From contig CM055096.1 in the NCBI GenBank assembly GCA_029204225.1, positions 32,499,076 through 32,563,075 on the forward strand: a DNA stretch of 64,000 nucleotides. Reading direction: 5' to 3'. The first letter of the stretch is position 1. The number at the start of each line of letters is the position of its first letter. This stretch comes from Diphasiastrum complanatum. Lineage: Eukaryota; Streptophyta; Lycopodiopsida; Lycopodiales; Lycopodiaceae. This document shows positions 23,386-35,603 of this stretch, one piece after another. The position numbers were made by a program, and so were the translations under genes. The notes under the pieces are model-generated. The model was not told the origin of the DNA, made no database searches, and saw only the letters and a list, made by a program, of their open reading frames with translations.

Positions 23386-23526
23386 GTGGAACTTCAAGGA
23401 TGCAAGGGTATTTGGACTGTTTATCACAAAGTTGGTCAATCAGAGTCATCTGCTTTACCTCCACAAACTCTAGATGAAGAGGAGTATCATGCGTACTTGA
23501 TTATCAGTTTAGAATCTCGTACCATG
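23386..23526 (+). CDS. CPSF160: CPSF160 exon 7 of window
   Basis: A 47-codon exon, phase 0, with acceptor GAACCAG| and donor ATG|GTAAGC. It reads VELQGCKGIWTVYHKVGQSE, then a short variable loop, then DEEEYHAYLIISLESRTM. The preceding introns are short (379 and 661 bp); a 13.7-kb intron follows. Confidence 0.96.
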
Positions 23527-24059
23527 GTAAGCAAATTGCTATTAAATTTTTAGTTTTGATTTTATAAAATTCCAAAATAATTTGACTTCCAAATATGGTA
23601 GCAAAATTTTTATAGGGAAAAGAATTTTTTTCAAACGATTCTTTTTTTTCTTTTTACCTTCCGTACGAATGGAACGTTCTGAACCAAAAGGCTTGGGATG
23701 GTTATTTATGGTTTAATGATAGATATGAGTATTTTAATCTGCAATGTTGAAAAGTGCTTCCTAAATCTGATTGGGGGGTCATTGATCAACCCTTTCCACC
23801 ATATCTCACTAAATACCAAGAATCTAAGCAAAAGATGTCAAATACATGCCAATTTATACTCTCGTCGATTCAAAATCATGACTATTATTTAACACGTTAT
23901 GATGTATCGAAAGATAGGGCATAGAACAAAACGCAACATTTTGGAAGGTGCATGTGCAAATACATTGTATTCAAATATTTGCTGTATAGTTTATTCCTTG
24001 CAACAAGCCAATATGTGATCATACGAACATGTACATTTTAAGATTTCAATAAGGAGTTG
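23527..24059. other. Start of intron 7, unannotated
   Basis: AT-rich. A short GAACGTTC-type motif near 23668-23683 recalls the MITEs elsewhere in the window, but no ends were found. Confidence 0.5.
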
Positions 24060-24453
24060 TGTTATGAACAAATTCACAGGTATTAGTATCAATGATGCAT
24101 AAAAACAGCAAAAGGCATTCACATAGCATTCTCCAATTAAGAAACTGTATGAATATCAATGGCTGTCAATAGCTCAGGCAGTTCTCCAACTAAGATCTTC
24201 AAAATAGTACAACTCCCCTACAAGAAGCCCAAGACTCGAATGATCAAAAGTAGCAAAATGACCAGCCTTAGTGGTGGACAAACCCTACCTCCCTCCATAT
24301 TGATTTGGAGGGAAAGTGAAATTAAAAAATAGGGCCAAAAATAGAAAACTATGTAAAATAGTATTTCTAGGCCCGTCACGTGTAATATAAACTGCGTGTC
24401 CACTAACACTGTCGAAAGGTGAGAAGTATGGACTATAATGCGTGTCCATAACA
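24060..24453 (-). repeat. 3' LTR of element B
   Basis: 394 bp with termini TGTTATG...CATAACA, a 7-bp inverted repeat. It starts right after a minus-strand purine run (complement of CTCCCCCCTTCT at 24454-24465). The inner start TTATGGAC is shared with the A/C LTR, but the rest differs. No matching 5' LTR was found. Confidence 0.72.
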
Positions 24454-24839
24454 CTCCCCCCTTCTAAAACATTGCCCTCACTGTGGCCTATAAAATTTTA
24501 AGTACATGAAGCAAAGAGAATTATTAATCTCAATTCTACTAGATGATAAGACTAGATTAGTATGTAAGTAATGGAGGTCATCGGGCAACTGAGGTATCAT
24601 CATCAACAAGTAATGAAGAATCAAGAGCAGGAGCAGCAGGAGCATCGGGACCATCAATATCTGAAAGGTCAGCAGGAGGGATGACAACAACAACATCAGA
24701 ATTTAGGGACACCAACATCATGGAAATCAACAACAAAAATAAGATCAGATGAATCCGGCGCAATATCTCGAGGTGGAACAACAACCACATAAGCAAGAAT
24801 AGAAAATGGTGCAACATCATGATCATAAACAGTGGTGTC

Positions 24840-25280
24840 ACGTACCAACACATAGAGAAAACGAGCCTGTTTTGCAATAAAGGTGAGTGGGCAAAAACAT
24901 CGAAAGACTCCCGTGTAGCTTCATCAATTGGGCGATCGTCCCACTGGACAAAAAATTGGACAAGACAACAATGACGACGTAAAACGACCCGAACTTGTAA
25001 AATAGCAGCAAGTAAAAATGGAAAAAGTTCACGATCAGTAGGAAACGAAGGATCACAAGGTGAAAGGAAAAAGAGACAAACGAAGTAGACTATCATGAAA
25101 AATGTCACAAGCACGAGTAGTAGCAGGTCTGTAAGCGATAAGTAATGGGCCAAAGATTTTCCACAATTTGGAAAGGACCATAGTAACGTGTAGACAATTT
25201 CTCAGTAAGAGAACGACCCTATACAAACTTATGACGTGCAAAAGATAAACGAACATAAACAGACCGGCCCTCAGCAAACT
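24840..25280 (-). pseudogene. Integrase tail and chromodomain of element B
   Basis: Minus-strand fragments read SVYVRLSFARHKFV, LSTRYYGPFQIVENL and, downstream, ILQVRVVLRRHCCLVQFFVQ then WDDRPIDEATRES. These match the same positions in element A. Stops and frameshifts interrupt it. Confidence 0.75.
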
Positions 25281-25299
25281 CTGAAAAAGACCTATGACA

Positions 25300-27440
25300 A
25301 TCAGTCAAGGATTTATATGTTGTGCTTGCACAATAGAATCACGAGTGTTAGTAAGAAAAGAAGATAAAGTAACAGGAACATCATCAAGAGGGGGTGGAAA
25401 ACTGGGTTGCACACACCTGTGCTGGTAGTAAGCAAACTGTTATAATTGTATTCTGCAAAACACAAATGCTGATCCCAATGGCAAATGAAACCATCAACCA
25501 TATGTGCAAACTCAGCGATATAGGTGCCCCAAGAAAGGATAGCAACATCACAAGATCAGCACCAAGGAGTAGGAACATAAGCAGAACAACAGTCACGCTG
25601 CAATATCATGGAAGATCAAGTGATATGCCAGGAAACATGAAGCATAAAGAGATTGTCCTGACAAAGGATAGCTAGAATGGAGAAATGTGCACCAACGTAG
25701 TCAAAAGCCCAAGGTATCCATAAGGCCTATGAATGAGAACTTAGAAGTAGCAATGGCACACGGTACCCTGAAGGCACGTATCGCGAGAAGATCCTCATGC
25801 CAAGAGATCCATAAGGTCCAGGAAAGCAACACATCATCTAAAAAGACATGATGCATGAAAGCAGTAGCAACAAATCTATAAATAGTAGAGGCCCCAATGG
25901 AGAAGCCATAGCCGAAATACTCATCTAGAAGGACCTCATATGGACATACCAAGCCATCATAGGATGCAGCAAATTTGGATGGAGAATCGGATGACCCATC
26001 GGAACTAGCAGCAAGTGCAATCCCAAAGTACACACCAGGTGCGCAAGTGAGAAATAGAATAGGAAAAGACACATGCAGGGAGACCGCAGCCAGGGAACTA
26101 GCATTAGGAAGAGTAGCAATTGAAGCCACTAGAATAACTGAAAGAAGAAATGCACTGGAACGAGAAATAGCAAGCTCAACTGATATACTAAAAGCAGAAC
26201 AAGGAATAGGATCCAGATCATCAGTAGCAACTGTCAGAGCAATATCCACCTGTAGCTGGGAATGAGTATCAAAGCACATGTGAGCAGCATTGAAGTTCAT
26301 GGTGGCAACATTCCCAAAAAATAACCAAGAAAAAGGAGAAGAAACTCTCTCAAGGTACTTTGATGCCATAGGAACACCAGAAAAAAGTGGCAACTCAGTA
26401 ACAACATCGGAGACCAAGCGATATGGAGCAACTAGAAATGCCAGGGAATCTGAAGTTCATGCTAACAAGACGGAGGCAATAACCCAAGCTATCAATAGAT
26501 GCAAAGCCTGACAATTAGCAACAATCCAAGGAACATAAAAAGAGTCACAGGTATAATCATGGAAACCAAGATATTCGCACCATGGACGATCAGTACTATG
26601 GAAAAACCGGTACCAATCAACAGGTCCAAATGAAATCCATAGGTGAAAGTGAAGTAGTAGCATGAGCAACGGGTCCAAACGAAATCCAAGCTATACGTAC
26701 TAACCAGGAATGCCAAATATCAAGAGGTAAAAATGAATCAGTAGCATGAAAAGCCTCTAGTGCATATAAGTTCCAAAAGTGTATACCATCGGCATCAACT
26801 GCAGCAAGCCTATATGTAGAAACACAAGGAGACTGAAGGATACCTGTATAGTCATCTAGAAAGATCCCAGCATATGAATACCCTAGATAAGTAATACTGA
26901 CCATCTGGCAAATATTCTCGGATGGAAAATGCGCAACGGTAAGAACTGTAGGCGCATGAATCACGTAAGGAACTGTAGAAATATCATGAGGCAGATCACA
27001 AACCTCAAGCAAAGATCCATGGAGTAAAGCTAAAGAGGATACAACCTGACACCAATAGCGAGATCCATGGAGTAAAGCTAAAGAGGATACAAGTTGACAC
27101 CAATAGTGAGGGAACCATCAACCATGGAACCATGAAGAACCCTTAGCCGGAGCATCGGCCATAACGGAATCAAGAGAAGGAGATATAGAGACCAATGTAG
27201 AAGATACTGCACCAACCACCGAACCAGGAGGGATATCTGAAGTATGCGTAGGAGCAATAGTAGGAACACCACCAAGGTATGTGGCATCAGTATCAATGAA
27301 ACCAGGAATGACCATTGAACACGGTGTCTGTGAGTCAATGCATATAGGCGCAAGGCGCTCAGCAACACCTTGTAGATCTGGAGCAACATCAACCTGTAAA
27401 GCTAGAGCAACACCAAGGTACTCGACATCAACCTGTAGAG
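25300..27440 (-). other. Internal block of element B, homologous to the block in A
   Basis: Minus-strand frames share clear peptide blocks with A: LEVCDLPHDISTVP, ICQMVSITYLGYSYAGIFLD, HMCFDTHSQLQVDIAL, IALAASSDGSSDSPS, YDGLVCPYEVLLDEYFGY. No RT, RNase H or integrase catalytic motif was seen. The longest open piece (25701-26417) is hydrophobic and matches nothing I recognise. A 25-30 bp duplication (AGATCCATGGAGTAAAGCT) occurs near 27013 and 27060. Confidence 0.68.
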
Positions 27441-27529
27441 CTGACTCTTAACTCACTACGTGTATCCCTCTCGATCTGAGAGTCGATCACTATACGAAAA
27501 GACTCAAGAGGTATCGATATGTGTGACTC

Positions 27530-27690
27530 AATCTCAATAGAACTATGTGACTCGACAATAGGACTATGTGACGCGACAATAGGACTGTATGTTTCGACAA
27601 TAGGACTATGTGACTCTATCAATATCTCAGGACTATGTGACTATCACTATCTCAGGACTATGTGAAAGACTCAACCTCAAATATAGAAGG
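27530..27690. repeat. Degenerate short tandem repeats in element B
   Basis: Repeats of AGGACTATGTGACT with variants (GACTCGACAAT, GACTATCACTATCTC), roughly 20-40 bp units, lying between the gag remnant and the internal block. Confidence 0.7.
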
Positions 27691-27935
27691 TAACGCAGAA
27701 AGAGTGGTAGCAAATAGAAGATCTTCTAATAGTATGCCCCATATGAGAATAGGATGAGGGCGACGATAGATGGAAACCAAACTTTGCATGGCCATCTAAC
27801 CACAAAGAAGCCATCCCGATTTTCATAACGTCTGAACATGAATAAGTGTAAAAATAATCCTCAAAATTATTTAACCAGTCGGTAAATTCGACAATGCCAC
27901 AAGATGTAGAGGAAAAAACACTTAGGAAAAGAGAA
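27690..27935 (-). pseudogene. Gag remnant of element B
   Basis: Minus-strand peptide FTDWLNNFEDYFYTYSCSDV then MKIGMASLWLDGHAKF, the core of a retrotransposon gag domain ('WL..fE.yF ... K...A...L.G.A'). The N-terminus, zinc knuckle and protease are not recognisable. Confidence 0.6.
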
Positions 27936-28079
27936 AGATGTCATCATTTTGTTGTTTTTTGTCATTCTTTTTAACAAAACGGCAAATGTATAAAGAAAAT
28001 GGAATCAAAACGGGAAAGCTTAAAGTGTGAAGGAAAACAAACATGAAATGTGATGAATGATCCAATTTTTTTTTAAAAC

Positions 28080-28760
28080 CGAAATTGGAATGTGGAGGAC
28101 GCACAAACCCTAAGGGAGAGGACATTAGTTGTCACCTCAACATAGGCTCTAATCAACACCACTGGGAAAAGGCCATGAAACAAGGGAATGCCCAAAAGAA
28201 GAAAACACCACAAAAGGGAGCACCAAGTAATGAAGTAAGCTGCGCAAATGTGACAAAATCCAGCAAGTGATAGGTGGTGAAAAAGCTACCAAAATGGCCA
28301 TAGAATAGTGTGCCAAGTAAGAAGAAATGGTGCCCAATGGTTGTAGAAAAGCCAACAAACAATAGGTGGTGAAGAGGCTGCTGAAAAGTGAGTGAAGTAG
28401 GGCATTGATAGGCTGATAGCCAATAATTGGATGTGGAAAAAGATGGAAAAACGGCTGCTCAATGTGGGGCAGTAGGGCATTGGATAAGCACAAAGAAAAT
28501 TTGCAATGGGCTGAAGGTGATGAAGTAGGGCACAACTTTAGAATGAGACATCCATTTGGCAAACTGGAAAGTGCAATGAACTTCTTGAAAAACAATGCAA
28601 AGATCCAAAAACAGAATCTTTTAGAATAGAAAACAGAATATTCCAATTTGACCAAGGTTTGACTTTTTAAAACCTTCGCTTTTAAAAGGAAAAAATGGTT
28701 CTTAAGAATCAAAGAACGATAGGAAAGAACAAGATCCAATCACATATGCAAAAAGAACAA
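28080..28760 (-). other. Leader of element B
   Basis: On the minus strand it contains leader phrases similar to those of C and D (AATGCCCTACTTCA, TTGAGGTGACAACTAATGTCC) just upstream of the gag remnant. The open frames here are chance. Confidence 0.55.
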
Positions 28761-28769
28761 CTCAAAAAA

Positions 28770-29690
28770 AAAGTAAAAAGAATATCCCTTTGGAAAACTT
28801 TGCAAGTTCTTTGGATGTAGTCCTTCATTTGACATGAAACCTGGATCAATAGTCTTGTCTCAGCCTGGCACCCTCATCCATATAATTATTTTGAACTTCT
28901 ATCGCAAAAAAGGGTTGTATAGAGATTTACATGATCATTCAATATTTTCATACTTGTTGTGCTGAAAAGTATTGTCTGCATAACATTAGGGGCTTTTTAA
29001 GTTGCTTTCTTAGTCATATCTTATCAACTGACAATAGTTTTTAAAAATTTCTCTATAATCCTAGTATGTGGATGCACAATACCATGAATATTACTATTTT
29101 TCTTGGCTATTGGTTAAAAAAGCAAGTGAATGAACATAGTAACATGTCCATCCAAAAAACTTTTGATTTAAAGTTATGTAAAGGTAGATATGACCATTCA
29201 AACTTGCCTTTTTCAATTACTGAAACTAATTGTCAGGACTATATTGGGGGTTCTTTGATTGGTTCTATCCATCAATCCAATGAAATGTTTTGCTAACCCT
29301 CGTAGAGACTAGTGTCAAAATAAGATAGCTTGAGTATCGAACTAACAAGAGCAACGCTTCATTAATCTCTTGTGAGTTCCAAGCTAATTTGCAGCCTTCT
29401 TACTCCACATATTCTTTCTATGATTCTCTCATGACAAAGGTAGTTCTTTCGAGACACAAATTAAGACTCGATCCCACTAGTGTGATGTACAACCCCCAAC
29501 GACCTTGTTTTCCAGATGTCTGATAGTGGGTGGCCAAGAACCGTATATTCGAACATGATATCCTAGTCACAGTGGAGCTAGGTGAGATATGCCAGTGGGT
29601 TGACTTTTAGCCCGCCATGGTGTATTCCAACCATATAGAGTATATCCTGGCTCCTATATTCCTTTGTCAAGGAGAGAGTCGGCCCAATGA
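28770..29690. other. Unannotated intron 7 sequence
   Basis: AT-rich with no recognised gene, element or repeat. Confidence 0.55.
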
Positions 29691-31779
29691 ATTAATGTCT
29701 TTTTCATGCTAAAAGGGATATAAGATGAGAAAGTGCATGGCATGTATGTGGTATGAATGGGAGCATATGAAAAGTTTTTGAAAATAGTAAAGAAAAAGTA
29801 CATGTAAATATAACTAATAAGGAATCTAAACTGAATGAGATATGAAATGTGAAACACGTGTTGCTACTTATAATAGCGTAATGGTATAATGTCCATGTCC
29901 AGTTGGTAATGAGGAGGGTTATAATACGAGCTGCTATGAGCATTGAGAGGTAGATATGGAATGTGTTGTTGACATCATCTAGGAGGTCATCCATAAGACG
30001 TGTCTCCTCATGGTAGGACGGGTAGCTTTGATGACAACGTGACTCTGATTGATACGTTGTCTCTGACCTCTGTGTGTATGTGCGTGTGTCATCAACATCA
30101 CCTGACTCTTGACCCGCCGTTCGTGGTCTTCTCCTAGAGAAGAAGGATGTGAATTGGAGTTGTGGATCTGCTGATTTGTCTGACATAGGTTTCGTCATAC
30201 TAAGCACATCTCCCCTACCATAAGTGCCATGTATTGTGGATACTCATATGCAATGAGTGTGTGCAATGTAACAGGCGTGTCTCAGAATAAGCAATAATAC
30301 CTCCTTTTGATCTCATAATGGATTGGACATTAGAAGATGAAGTGATCCTTGGATTCCACCTCACCCAAATAACATAACTGGCAAATCCTCGCCCCTCTCG
30401 AAATACCCTAAAACTGTTCGATCTCAATCTTGAGTTGGTATGAAGAAATACGAAGCTGCCGTAGTATGAACTTGAGACCATGAGGTAATTCTGAGGCCTT
30501 ATAACATGGTGGGATTGGGAACCTTGCTGCATTCAACTCCAAAAAGTGAGATCGATAGTAGTTGGGTTAGTTGGCCGTGCCATAGTCAATCAAGATATAC
30601 TCTATACGTAAATTGCATGATGTATTGTCGAGTACCCGAAGGGAGATCTGCGATAGAAATACCGAATGTCTTGAGGAGGTGAGATGCCTAGGAAAACAAT
30701 GCCAACCGATAACCTTGATCATGGAGATGCTGGGAGGAGGTGAGTGTTGCATGTGCGTATCTTTGCTCAAAAACTGGAAACAACTGGACTCAATAGATAT
30801 AGTTGGTAAGCTGAAAGATGGTGTCAAGCAATAGGTGGAACTGCAAACTCTGGAAGAATAATCTGGTGTGGAACAGAGGGCTTTGCTCGTATATCGTGTG
30901 ATAACATAGTCGTCTGTAACCTTTAGATATTAGCCCAATCCGATCACGTAGGATTTGTACACCATGCCTATGCAGCATATAGGTCTATGGGGGTGGCAAT
31001 AGAATCAAAGAGCCTGCCTACACTTACTCAAGGCGTCCCAAATGAACTTCCAAAAACAAAATCTCTCTAATTGGACAAGGGAACCATGGCCCTTCCCCAG
31101 TCGAGTAGTAGCTGCTTGCCTCCTACTAAAAATAGGATCAGTGAAAAGTACCCATAAGTAAGTGTAAGAGAAAACCTCCTCCAATCGCTAACTGTCAAGG
31201 ATGATTGCCTATCGTTGCATGAAGGCCCCTGAATGTGTTGAAGACCGTAACCTTGGTCTTAACAATGCTCACCCCCAAACCCTATTTGATAAGAAAGTGT
31301 AGGTGAAAGAGAGCAACCTCACTTCACCCCAATTGTGCTGTGGATCTGCTTAGAAATACCATTATCATTTCGGAAACAGTCTAGAACTCTCTTGTAAAGT
31401 GCCATCACAACCAAGATAGTGTTAGTGAAGAAATGAAGATCTTGTAATTTCTGGACGAGCGAAGAGCATAGAACATAATCAACGGCTCTCCTAAAGTCAC
31501 AAAACAGTTGTAAACATGCTCCTAAAGTCGAAATTCATGAAAACAGTTGTAAACATGCTCCTATAAGTCACAAAATAGTTGTAAACATTAGCTGATTTGA
31601 ATTTTGGGGCCTAGAAGTGAAGGCTAATGGGGCTGCAGTATGGAGTGAAGTGGTGAGGGGCAAAGGTATATCTAGGTGCATGTTGATGTGTGGGATGGGA
31701 AGACGACTGTGTTAACGACATAGTGCCAAGACTGAAGGAGAAAAAGGATGACAAGTATACCTGCTAGAATCAGGCCAAC

Positions 31780-32430
31780 AAGCTAGGCCATAATAGATGA
31801 CTAGCTCATGGGCTTCACCCAATCGCAACAAATACTCACAATATGTAATAGGTCCCAAATTGTCATCATATATCTTGGTAACTCCCAAGTCATCTCCATC
31901 AAGGGCATCTATACAAGGCCGATTGGTAACATCATGGAAGTTCGCTGACTGTCATAAGGTTGTCTTGGCTTTGAAATCACTAGTGAGAAATATGTCCTTT
32001 CTCTACATACTTGGCAATCTCTGCAGAAAGGTCAAGATAAGGTGAGCCAAAACTCTCAACAAAGGAGGAGACTCTGAAGGATATCAATATGGATTTGAAT
32101 GTATCATGAATGTTTGTCATGTCTAATGAAATCAATGATAGGGTGAGGAGACTCCTTATATAAACAAGCAACTCCATCCAAACCTCTTCCACTCGTGGAT
32201 TTGCTCTAGGTTTATATATCGGTCCCATTTGTAACCTAGAAAGGTATGTAGTCCTCTCTCCTGACTCTCCATAAAGAGCAAAAGATCTCTCCTAGTAATA
32301 AAATCTATCAAGTCTCCAGCTGTGGATGATAAATGTATGCCATGACAATTCAACACCCCAATCTGAAGGCGATGTGGATGGGGCCTGAAGATGCACCCAT
32401 GCCTGGGGGCCCGACGCCCGACTCCGTATT
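31780..32430 (-). pseudogene. LINE G apurinic endonuclease domain remnant
   Basis: The minus strand reads LQIGVLNCHGIHLSSTAGDL then IDFITRRDLLLFMESQE, the N-terminal part of a LINE APE endonuclease (the family normally has a conserved N and a TET-like motif; here MESQE). The far end reads HELVIYYGLACWPDSSRYTC, matching the C-terminal 'L.(I/L).NG...W' segment. The middle with the catalytic D and H residues is broken. In active LINEs this domain nicks the target and so determines site preference. Confidence 0.7.
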
Positions 32431-32608
32431 TCCAAGAGCTCCTGGATGCATTATCAAGATAATAGACCTGTCCATCCTTGTAAATCACTCGTCTACGTGA
32501 CTCCTTAGCTTCTTGGAAGGCTTTACACTTTTCCTCCACTTGTATGTAAGGTCGTCATCCATATAGAATATGAGTACCACATGTTTTGGCCCTACACTGC
32601 GAAGCCTC

Positions 32609-32953
32609 CTAATGTCTCGAGGGAATTAAAACGAATGAGCAAGGTAACACTATCTCTTGTTGTTCGCCAGTAAATTGAAAGTCTTTGACTTGGTGATCTA
32701 GTTTAGTCTCAAGGAAATGCTTTGCCTCAATTCCATTTTGGGTATCTATAGTTTCCCGTACCCTAATATTAAGAGCTTTGTGCTCTCTAGTATTTTCTTC
32801 TAAAAGAGCAGCTGAAATATTGGAGGAAATGGGAGCACTTGGCTTAGATGTTTGCCCAAGAAAGGGTTCTTCTTGCTGTTTCTCGATTTTGGACTCTCCT
32901 GAATTTTTTGATAGTGGACTTTGATGATATTGTTTGCCTGCTGCAATTACCAT
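32609..32953 (-). pseudogene. Possible LINE G ORF1 or linker remnant
   Basis: A 114-residue open frame, hydrophilic and Lys/Glu/Gln-rich (ALLEENTREHKALNIRVRET), just upstream of the endonuclease. Position and composition suit an ORF1 C-terminal part, but no RRM or zinc knuckle is visible. It could equally be a chance frame. Confidence 0.35.
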
Positions 32954-33059
32954 TTGCCTGTGATTGCTTCACATTGTCTAATTCTGTTTCTCTTTTGAGT
33001 GGATTTACATGTTTTATGCTGTCCTACAAGCCTTAAAATCCATTTTCTGTCCTCTTTTG

Positions 33060-34120
33060 AAGTGAAGTCGTTGCCAAGTCAAAACTTTGGTAAAACTAAA
33101 ATATTCCGTCTTCTGTTCTACGAAATTTTGTTTTAGATTTCATATGGATCTTCATATTGCATCCTTGAAAGGCGAGTCCTTCGCACTTTCAAGCTTGTTA
33201 GTTGGAGTTTCTATCACAAGATCTTGCAGGCCAAAGTTTGGTCAAAATTGGAGAATATTCTATTTTTTGCAGCCAAATTCTGTTTGATGTTGAGTGGATC
33301 TTTACATTGTTTGGTAACCAACAAGTGCAAATGGCTCATCAATCGAATATCTCTATTTCAATATATTCCACTTTAAGGGTTTTACATTGAACAGGATTTG
33401 CATGACAAAGGACCTCGTATATTGATGTCAAGCGCCTAACTTTTTGGAGGTATTCTCAGCCTTTTATTACTCTTTTTGCATCCTGATTTTTGCAACATAT
33501 GCAGAGAACTTTTATTGCTGTGGGGCACCTATTTTGGAGGGTTTCTATGGTGATTTGCTTTTTATTTGCTTGCTGATTTTTCTCACATTCATAGTAGTCA
33601 TTTCAGCTTATTAGTGTTTTTGTGTGGATCTAAGATCTACTTGGGGTGACAACAAGAGTCCATTCCCTCAGTAGCTTCTTATTACATACTTCTTCACTAC
33701 TTGTGCTTTGAATCCACTTACTGAAATTTTGACCTTTTAAAAGATTTCAATAGTGTTTCTCCTCGTTTCACTTTTGTCATCTTGTATGTTCTGTTGATTT
33801 CACTTGTTTTTGTACTTGTCTTTGTTTTGTCCTCATCATTATTGTGACTGGTGAAAAAGCCGGGTCAATGGTTCCCACTTGCATCTTTTGAAGGGCATAT
33901 TTGTCACTTGGCTCTATCCTTGCCTATTTTGGGTCCTTCAGGGACACTGAATTGGAAAATTGGTTGAATGCATTGGAGTCCACTTGATGCTTTTGGGATC
34001 ATGATGGATGTCGGTAGAGCTAACTCTTGGTGGCAGACATATAGACGAGACATTTCCCCTTTTGATTGGCATACTCTCTTGATTATTTTATTCATACTAT
34101 GTAGTATGTACCCAGTAGAT
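33060..34120 (+). mobile_element. Ty3/gypsy element D, leader and gag fragment
   Basis: The leader (33060-33670) resembles that of B read on the opposite strand and ends in TTGGGGTGACAACAAGAGTCC (landmark near 33638-33658). The following degraded gag reads ENWLNALES then DVGRANSWWQTYRRDISPFD at about 33950-34075. LTR, PBS and everything after gag are missing; copia sequence follows from about 34155. Confidence 0.65.
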
Positions 34121-34690
34121 GCTTCACATGGTGTTTTCAATGTAGTAGCTAGTTGAATATATGTCATATGCCAGATGATATTCTATATGCTATAGAATAC
34201 TAATGTGCGGGGCCCCTTGTAGAGAACAAACTTAAGTTATTACAAGGTACTTAACATGGGTACTCTTCTAACACTTCCCCTCAATAAAAAGTTTGTTTTT
34301 ATACACCCCTGAGATAGTTCTGAACATTCCAACAACTTGATCATTTGTAGAACAATGAATAAGCCATATTTCTCGAGGTTAAATTTTTTCTATAAGAAAG
34401 TGATAATGCAATTCCATGTGTTATCCTTGCATGAAAATTTGGATTTTAGCTATAGAAATTTAACTTAAGGTATCACAAAAAATAGTTGTTGCATCATCTT
34501 GGAACTCTTTGACTTCTCCAAGAAGTCTTTGAACCCAAATAGCCTTGCATGTCGTGCTTGTTGAAGGCCTATATTTAGCTTCAATGGAGGAGAGTCTTAC
34601 TGTAAGTTGCTTCTTGTTACCCCACGAGATTGCAGCTGAGCCACGTGAAAAAGCAGAACTAGAAATTGATTTGCCGGCCCTTGAGATACC

Positions 34691-34948
34691 TTAGTTGAAG
34701 TGCGGTTCTCTTGTATCTGCCATAAATTGACTTACCACTGCAACAACATACGGGATATCTGAACAAGTGATGGTAGCATAGATGAGTCTTCCAACAAGCC
34801 TTGTGAAAAGTGTTACGCTGATAGGCTTTTGATCCAAAGAAGTTGTCATCTTTAAGTTAGATTTACTAGGAGTTGGAGTAGCTTTGCAATCCAACATATA
34901 GTATCTTTCAATAAATTTATGTACATACTTTCTTTTATTTAAGACCAC
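34691..34948 (-). pseudogene. Copia RT C-terminal / RNase H linker
   Basis: Reads LNKRKYVHKFIERYYMLDCK, then ATPTPSKSNLKM and LFTRLVGRLIYATITCSDIP followed by VVSQFMADTREPHFN. This is the standard copia segment 'Q.KY...LL..F.M.DCK...TP' and 'Y..LVGSLIYL...RPDI..AV...S.FM..P...H'. Only a fragment; stops follow downstream. Confidence 0.85.
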
Positions 34949-35595
34949 AGTTGCACTGCATTTCTGAAACGCGTTCAGAAATGCGTTTCGGAAATATGGA
35001 ATTTTTTTCAGAAATGTTTTTTTTAATTTTTTTTTTTTTTGGTTTTTTTTTGTGCAATATGGGTATCAGGTGAAAGCTCTAATTAAGAGCATAATTACTG
35101 TGTAATTTGCCGACTGTTTCGGGTGCAGGATGGTCCAGTTCAGGTGCATTAATCCATGTTGGGTTCTGTCAAGGATAAAAATTTAAAACTAACCTCTAGC
35201 TTGTCTGTTACGATCACAGATGGTCCCAGTAAGTGTGTTTTCGCTCAGGGAGTTGGAAGGCCAAGTCAGATGGACCCTGCCGTTGGGGGGCGTTGCCCCC
35301 CAAACCCCCCACCGGGGGGCTACCGCCCCTCGAACCCCCTGAGCATTTATTGAAAACCAGAGCAAATAACAACCAAATAGCTATTGAAAATAAGATCTGT
35401 TTGTGACCCATCTACTGCACTTCTGAGAGGCAAAATGCTCGTTTGACCATTGATCCCCTAAAAAAATTTCAGCCATAAGCTATTTTTCCAAAAAAAGAAT
35501 TTTTTTTTTTTTTTTTTTTTTTTTTTGCGATTCTGGGAGGAGAAACGCGGTTTCCGAAACGTCTCCTCCCAGAAACGCGATTCTGTGCAACTATG
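34946..35595. mobile_element. hAT-like MITE inserted in the copia fragment
   Basis: 650 bp with terminal inverted repeats CACAGTTGCAC and (reversed) CATAGTTGCAC, 10/11 matching. It is flanked by 8-bp direct repeats TTTAAGAC (34938-34945) and GTTAAGAC (35596-35603), 7/8 matching. Copia reading frame lies on both sides. CA-starting TIRs and an 8-bp TSD are hAT hallmarks. No transposase ORF is present. Internally it has GAAACGCG palindromic motifs, long T runs and a G/C-run stretch (35283-35340). Confidence 0.82.
35283..35340. repeat. Alternating G6/C6 runs inside the MITE
   Basis: Runs of six G and six C alternate (GGGGGGCGTTGCCCCCC, then CCCCCC..GGGGGG). They can form strong hairpins or quadruplex/i-motif structures. 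No coding meaning. Confidence 0.7.
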
Positions 35596-35603
35596 GTTAA
35601 GAC

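Larger units (their letters stand above)
24060..28760 (-). mobile_element. Ty3/gypsy element B, non-autonomous, related to A
   Basis: Read on the minus strand: leader (about 28760-28080), gag remnant (about 27935-27690), a short repeat-rich stretch, the same roughly 2-kb non-pol block as in element A (27440-25300), integrase tail and chromodomain (25280-24840), polypurine tract, and 3' LTR (24453-24060). No 5' LTR or PBS is visible beyond 28760. The shared block in both A and B, in elements with different LTR sequences, suggests an old RT-less lineage. Confidence 0.8.
29691..32960 (-). mobile_element. LINE G, nearly full length but decayed
   Basis: Minus-strand order: possible ORF1 tail (32953-32609), endonuclease (about 32430-31780), RT (about 31500-31250, with deletions), C-terminal domain (about 30990-30300), 3' UTR, and the end at GACATTAAT (about 29691). 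It is the only copy here keeping an endonuclease domain. Unlike the others it has no GA/TC tail: sequence after GACATTAAT is TCATTGGGCC. Numerous stops, frameshifts and internal deletions indicate age. Confidence 0.78.

Noticed and set aside
25701-26417. 238-residue minus-strand ORF as a possible new gene
   Set aside because: It lies in the shared block of elements A and B; frames shift between copies, and substitutions in the part of the block compared show no sign of protein constraint.
28960-28990. Possible 5' LTR end of element B at a CATAACA word
   Set aside because: Adjacent sequence does not match the LTR at 24060-24453 and no primer binding site is nearby.
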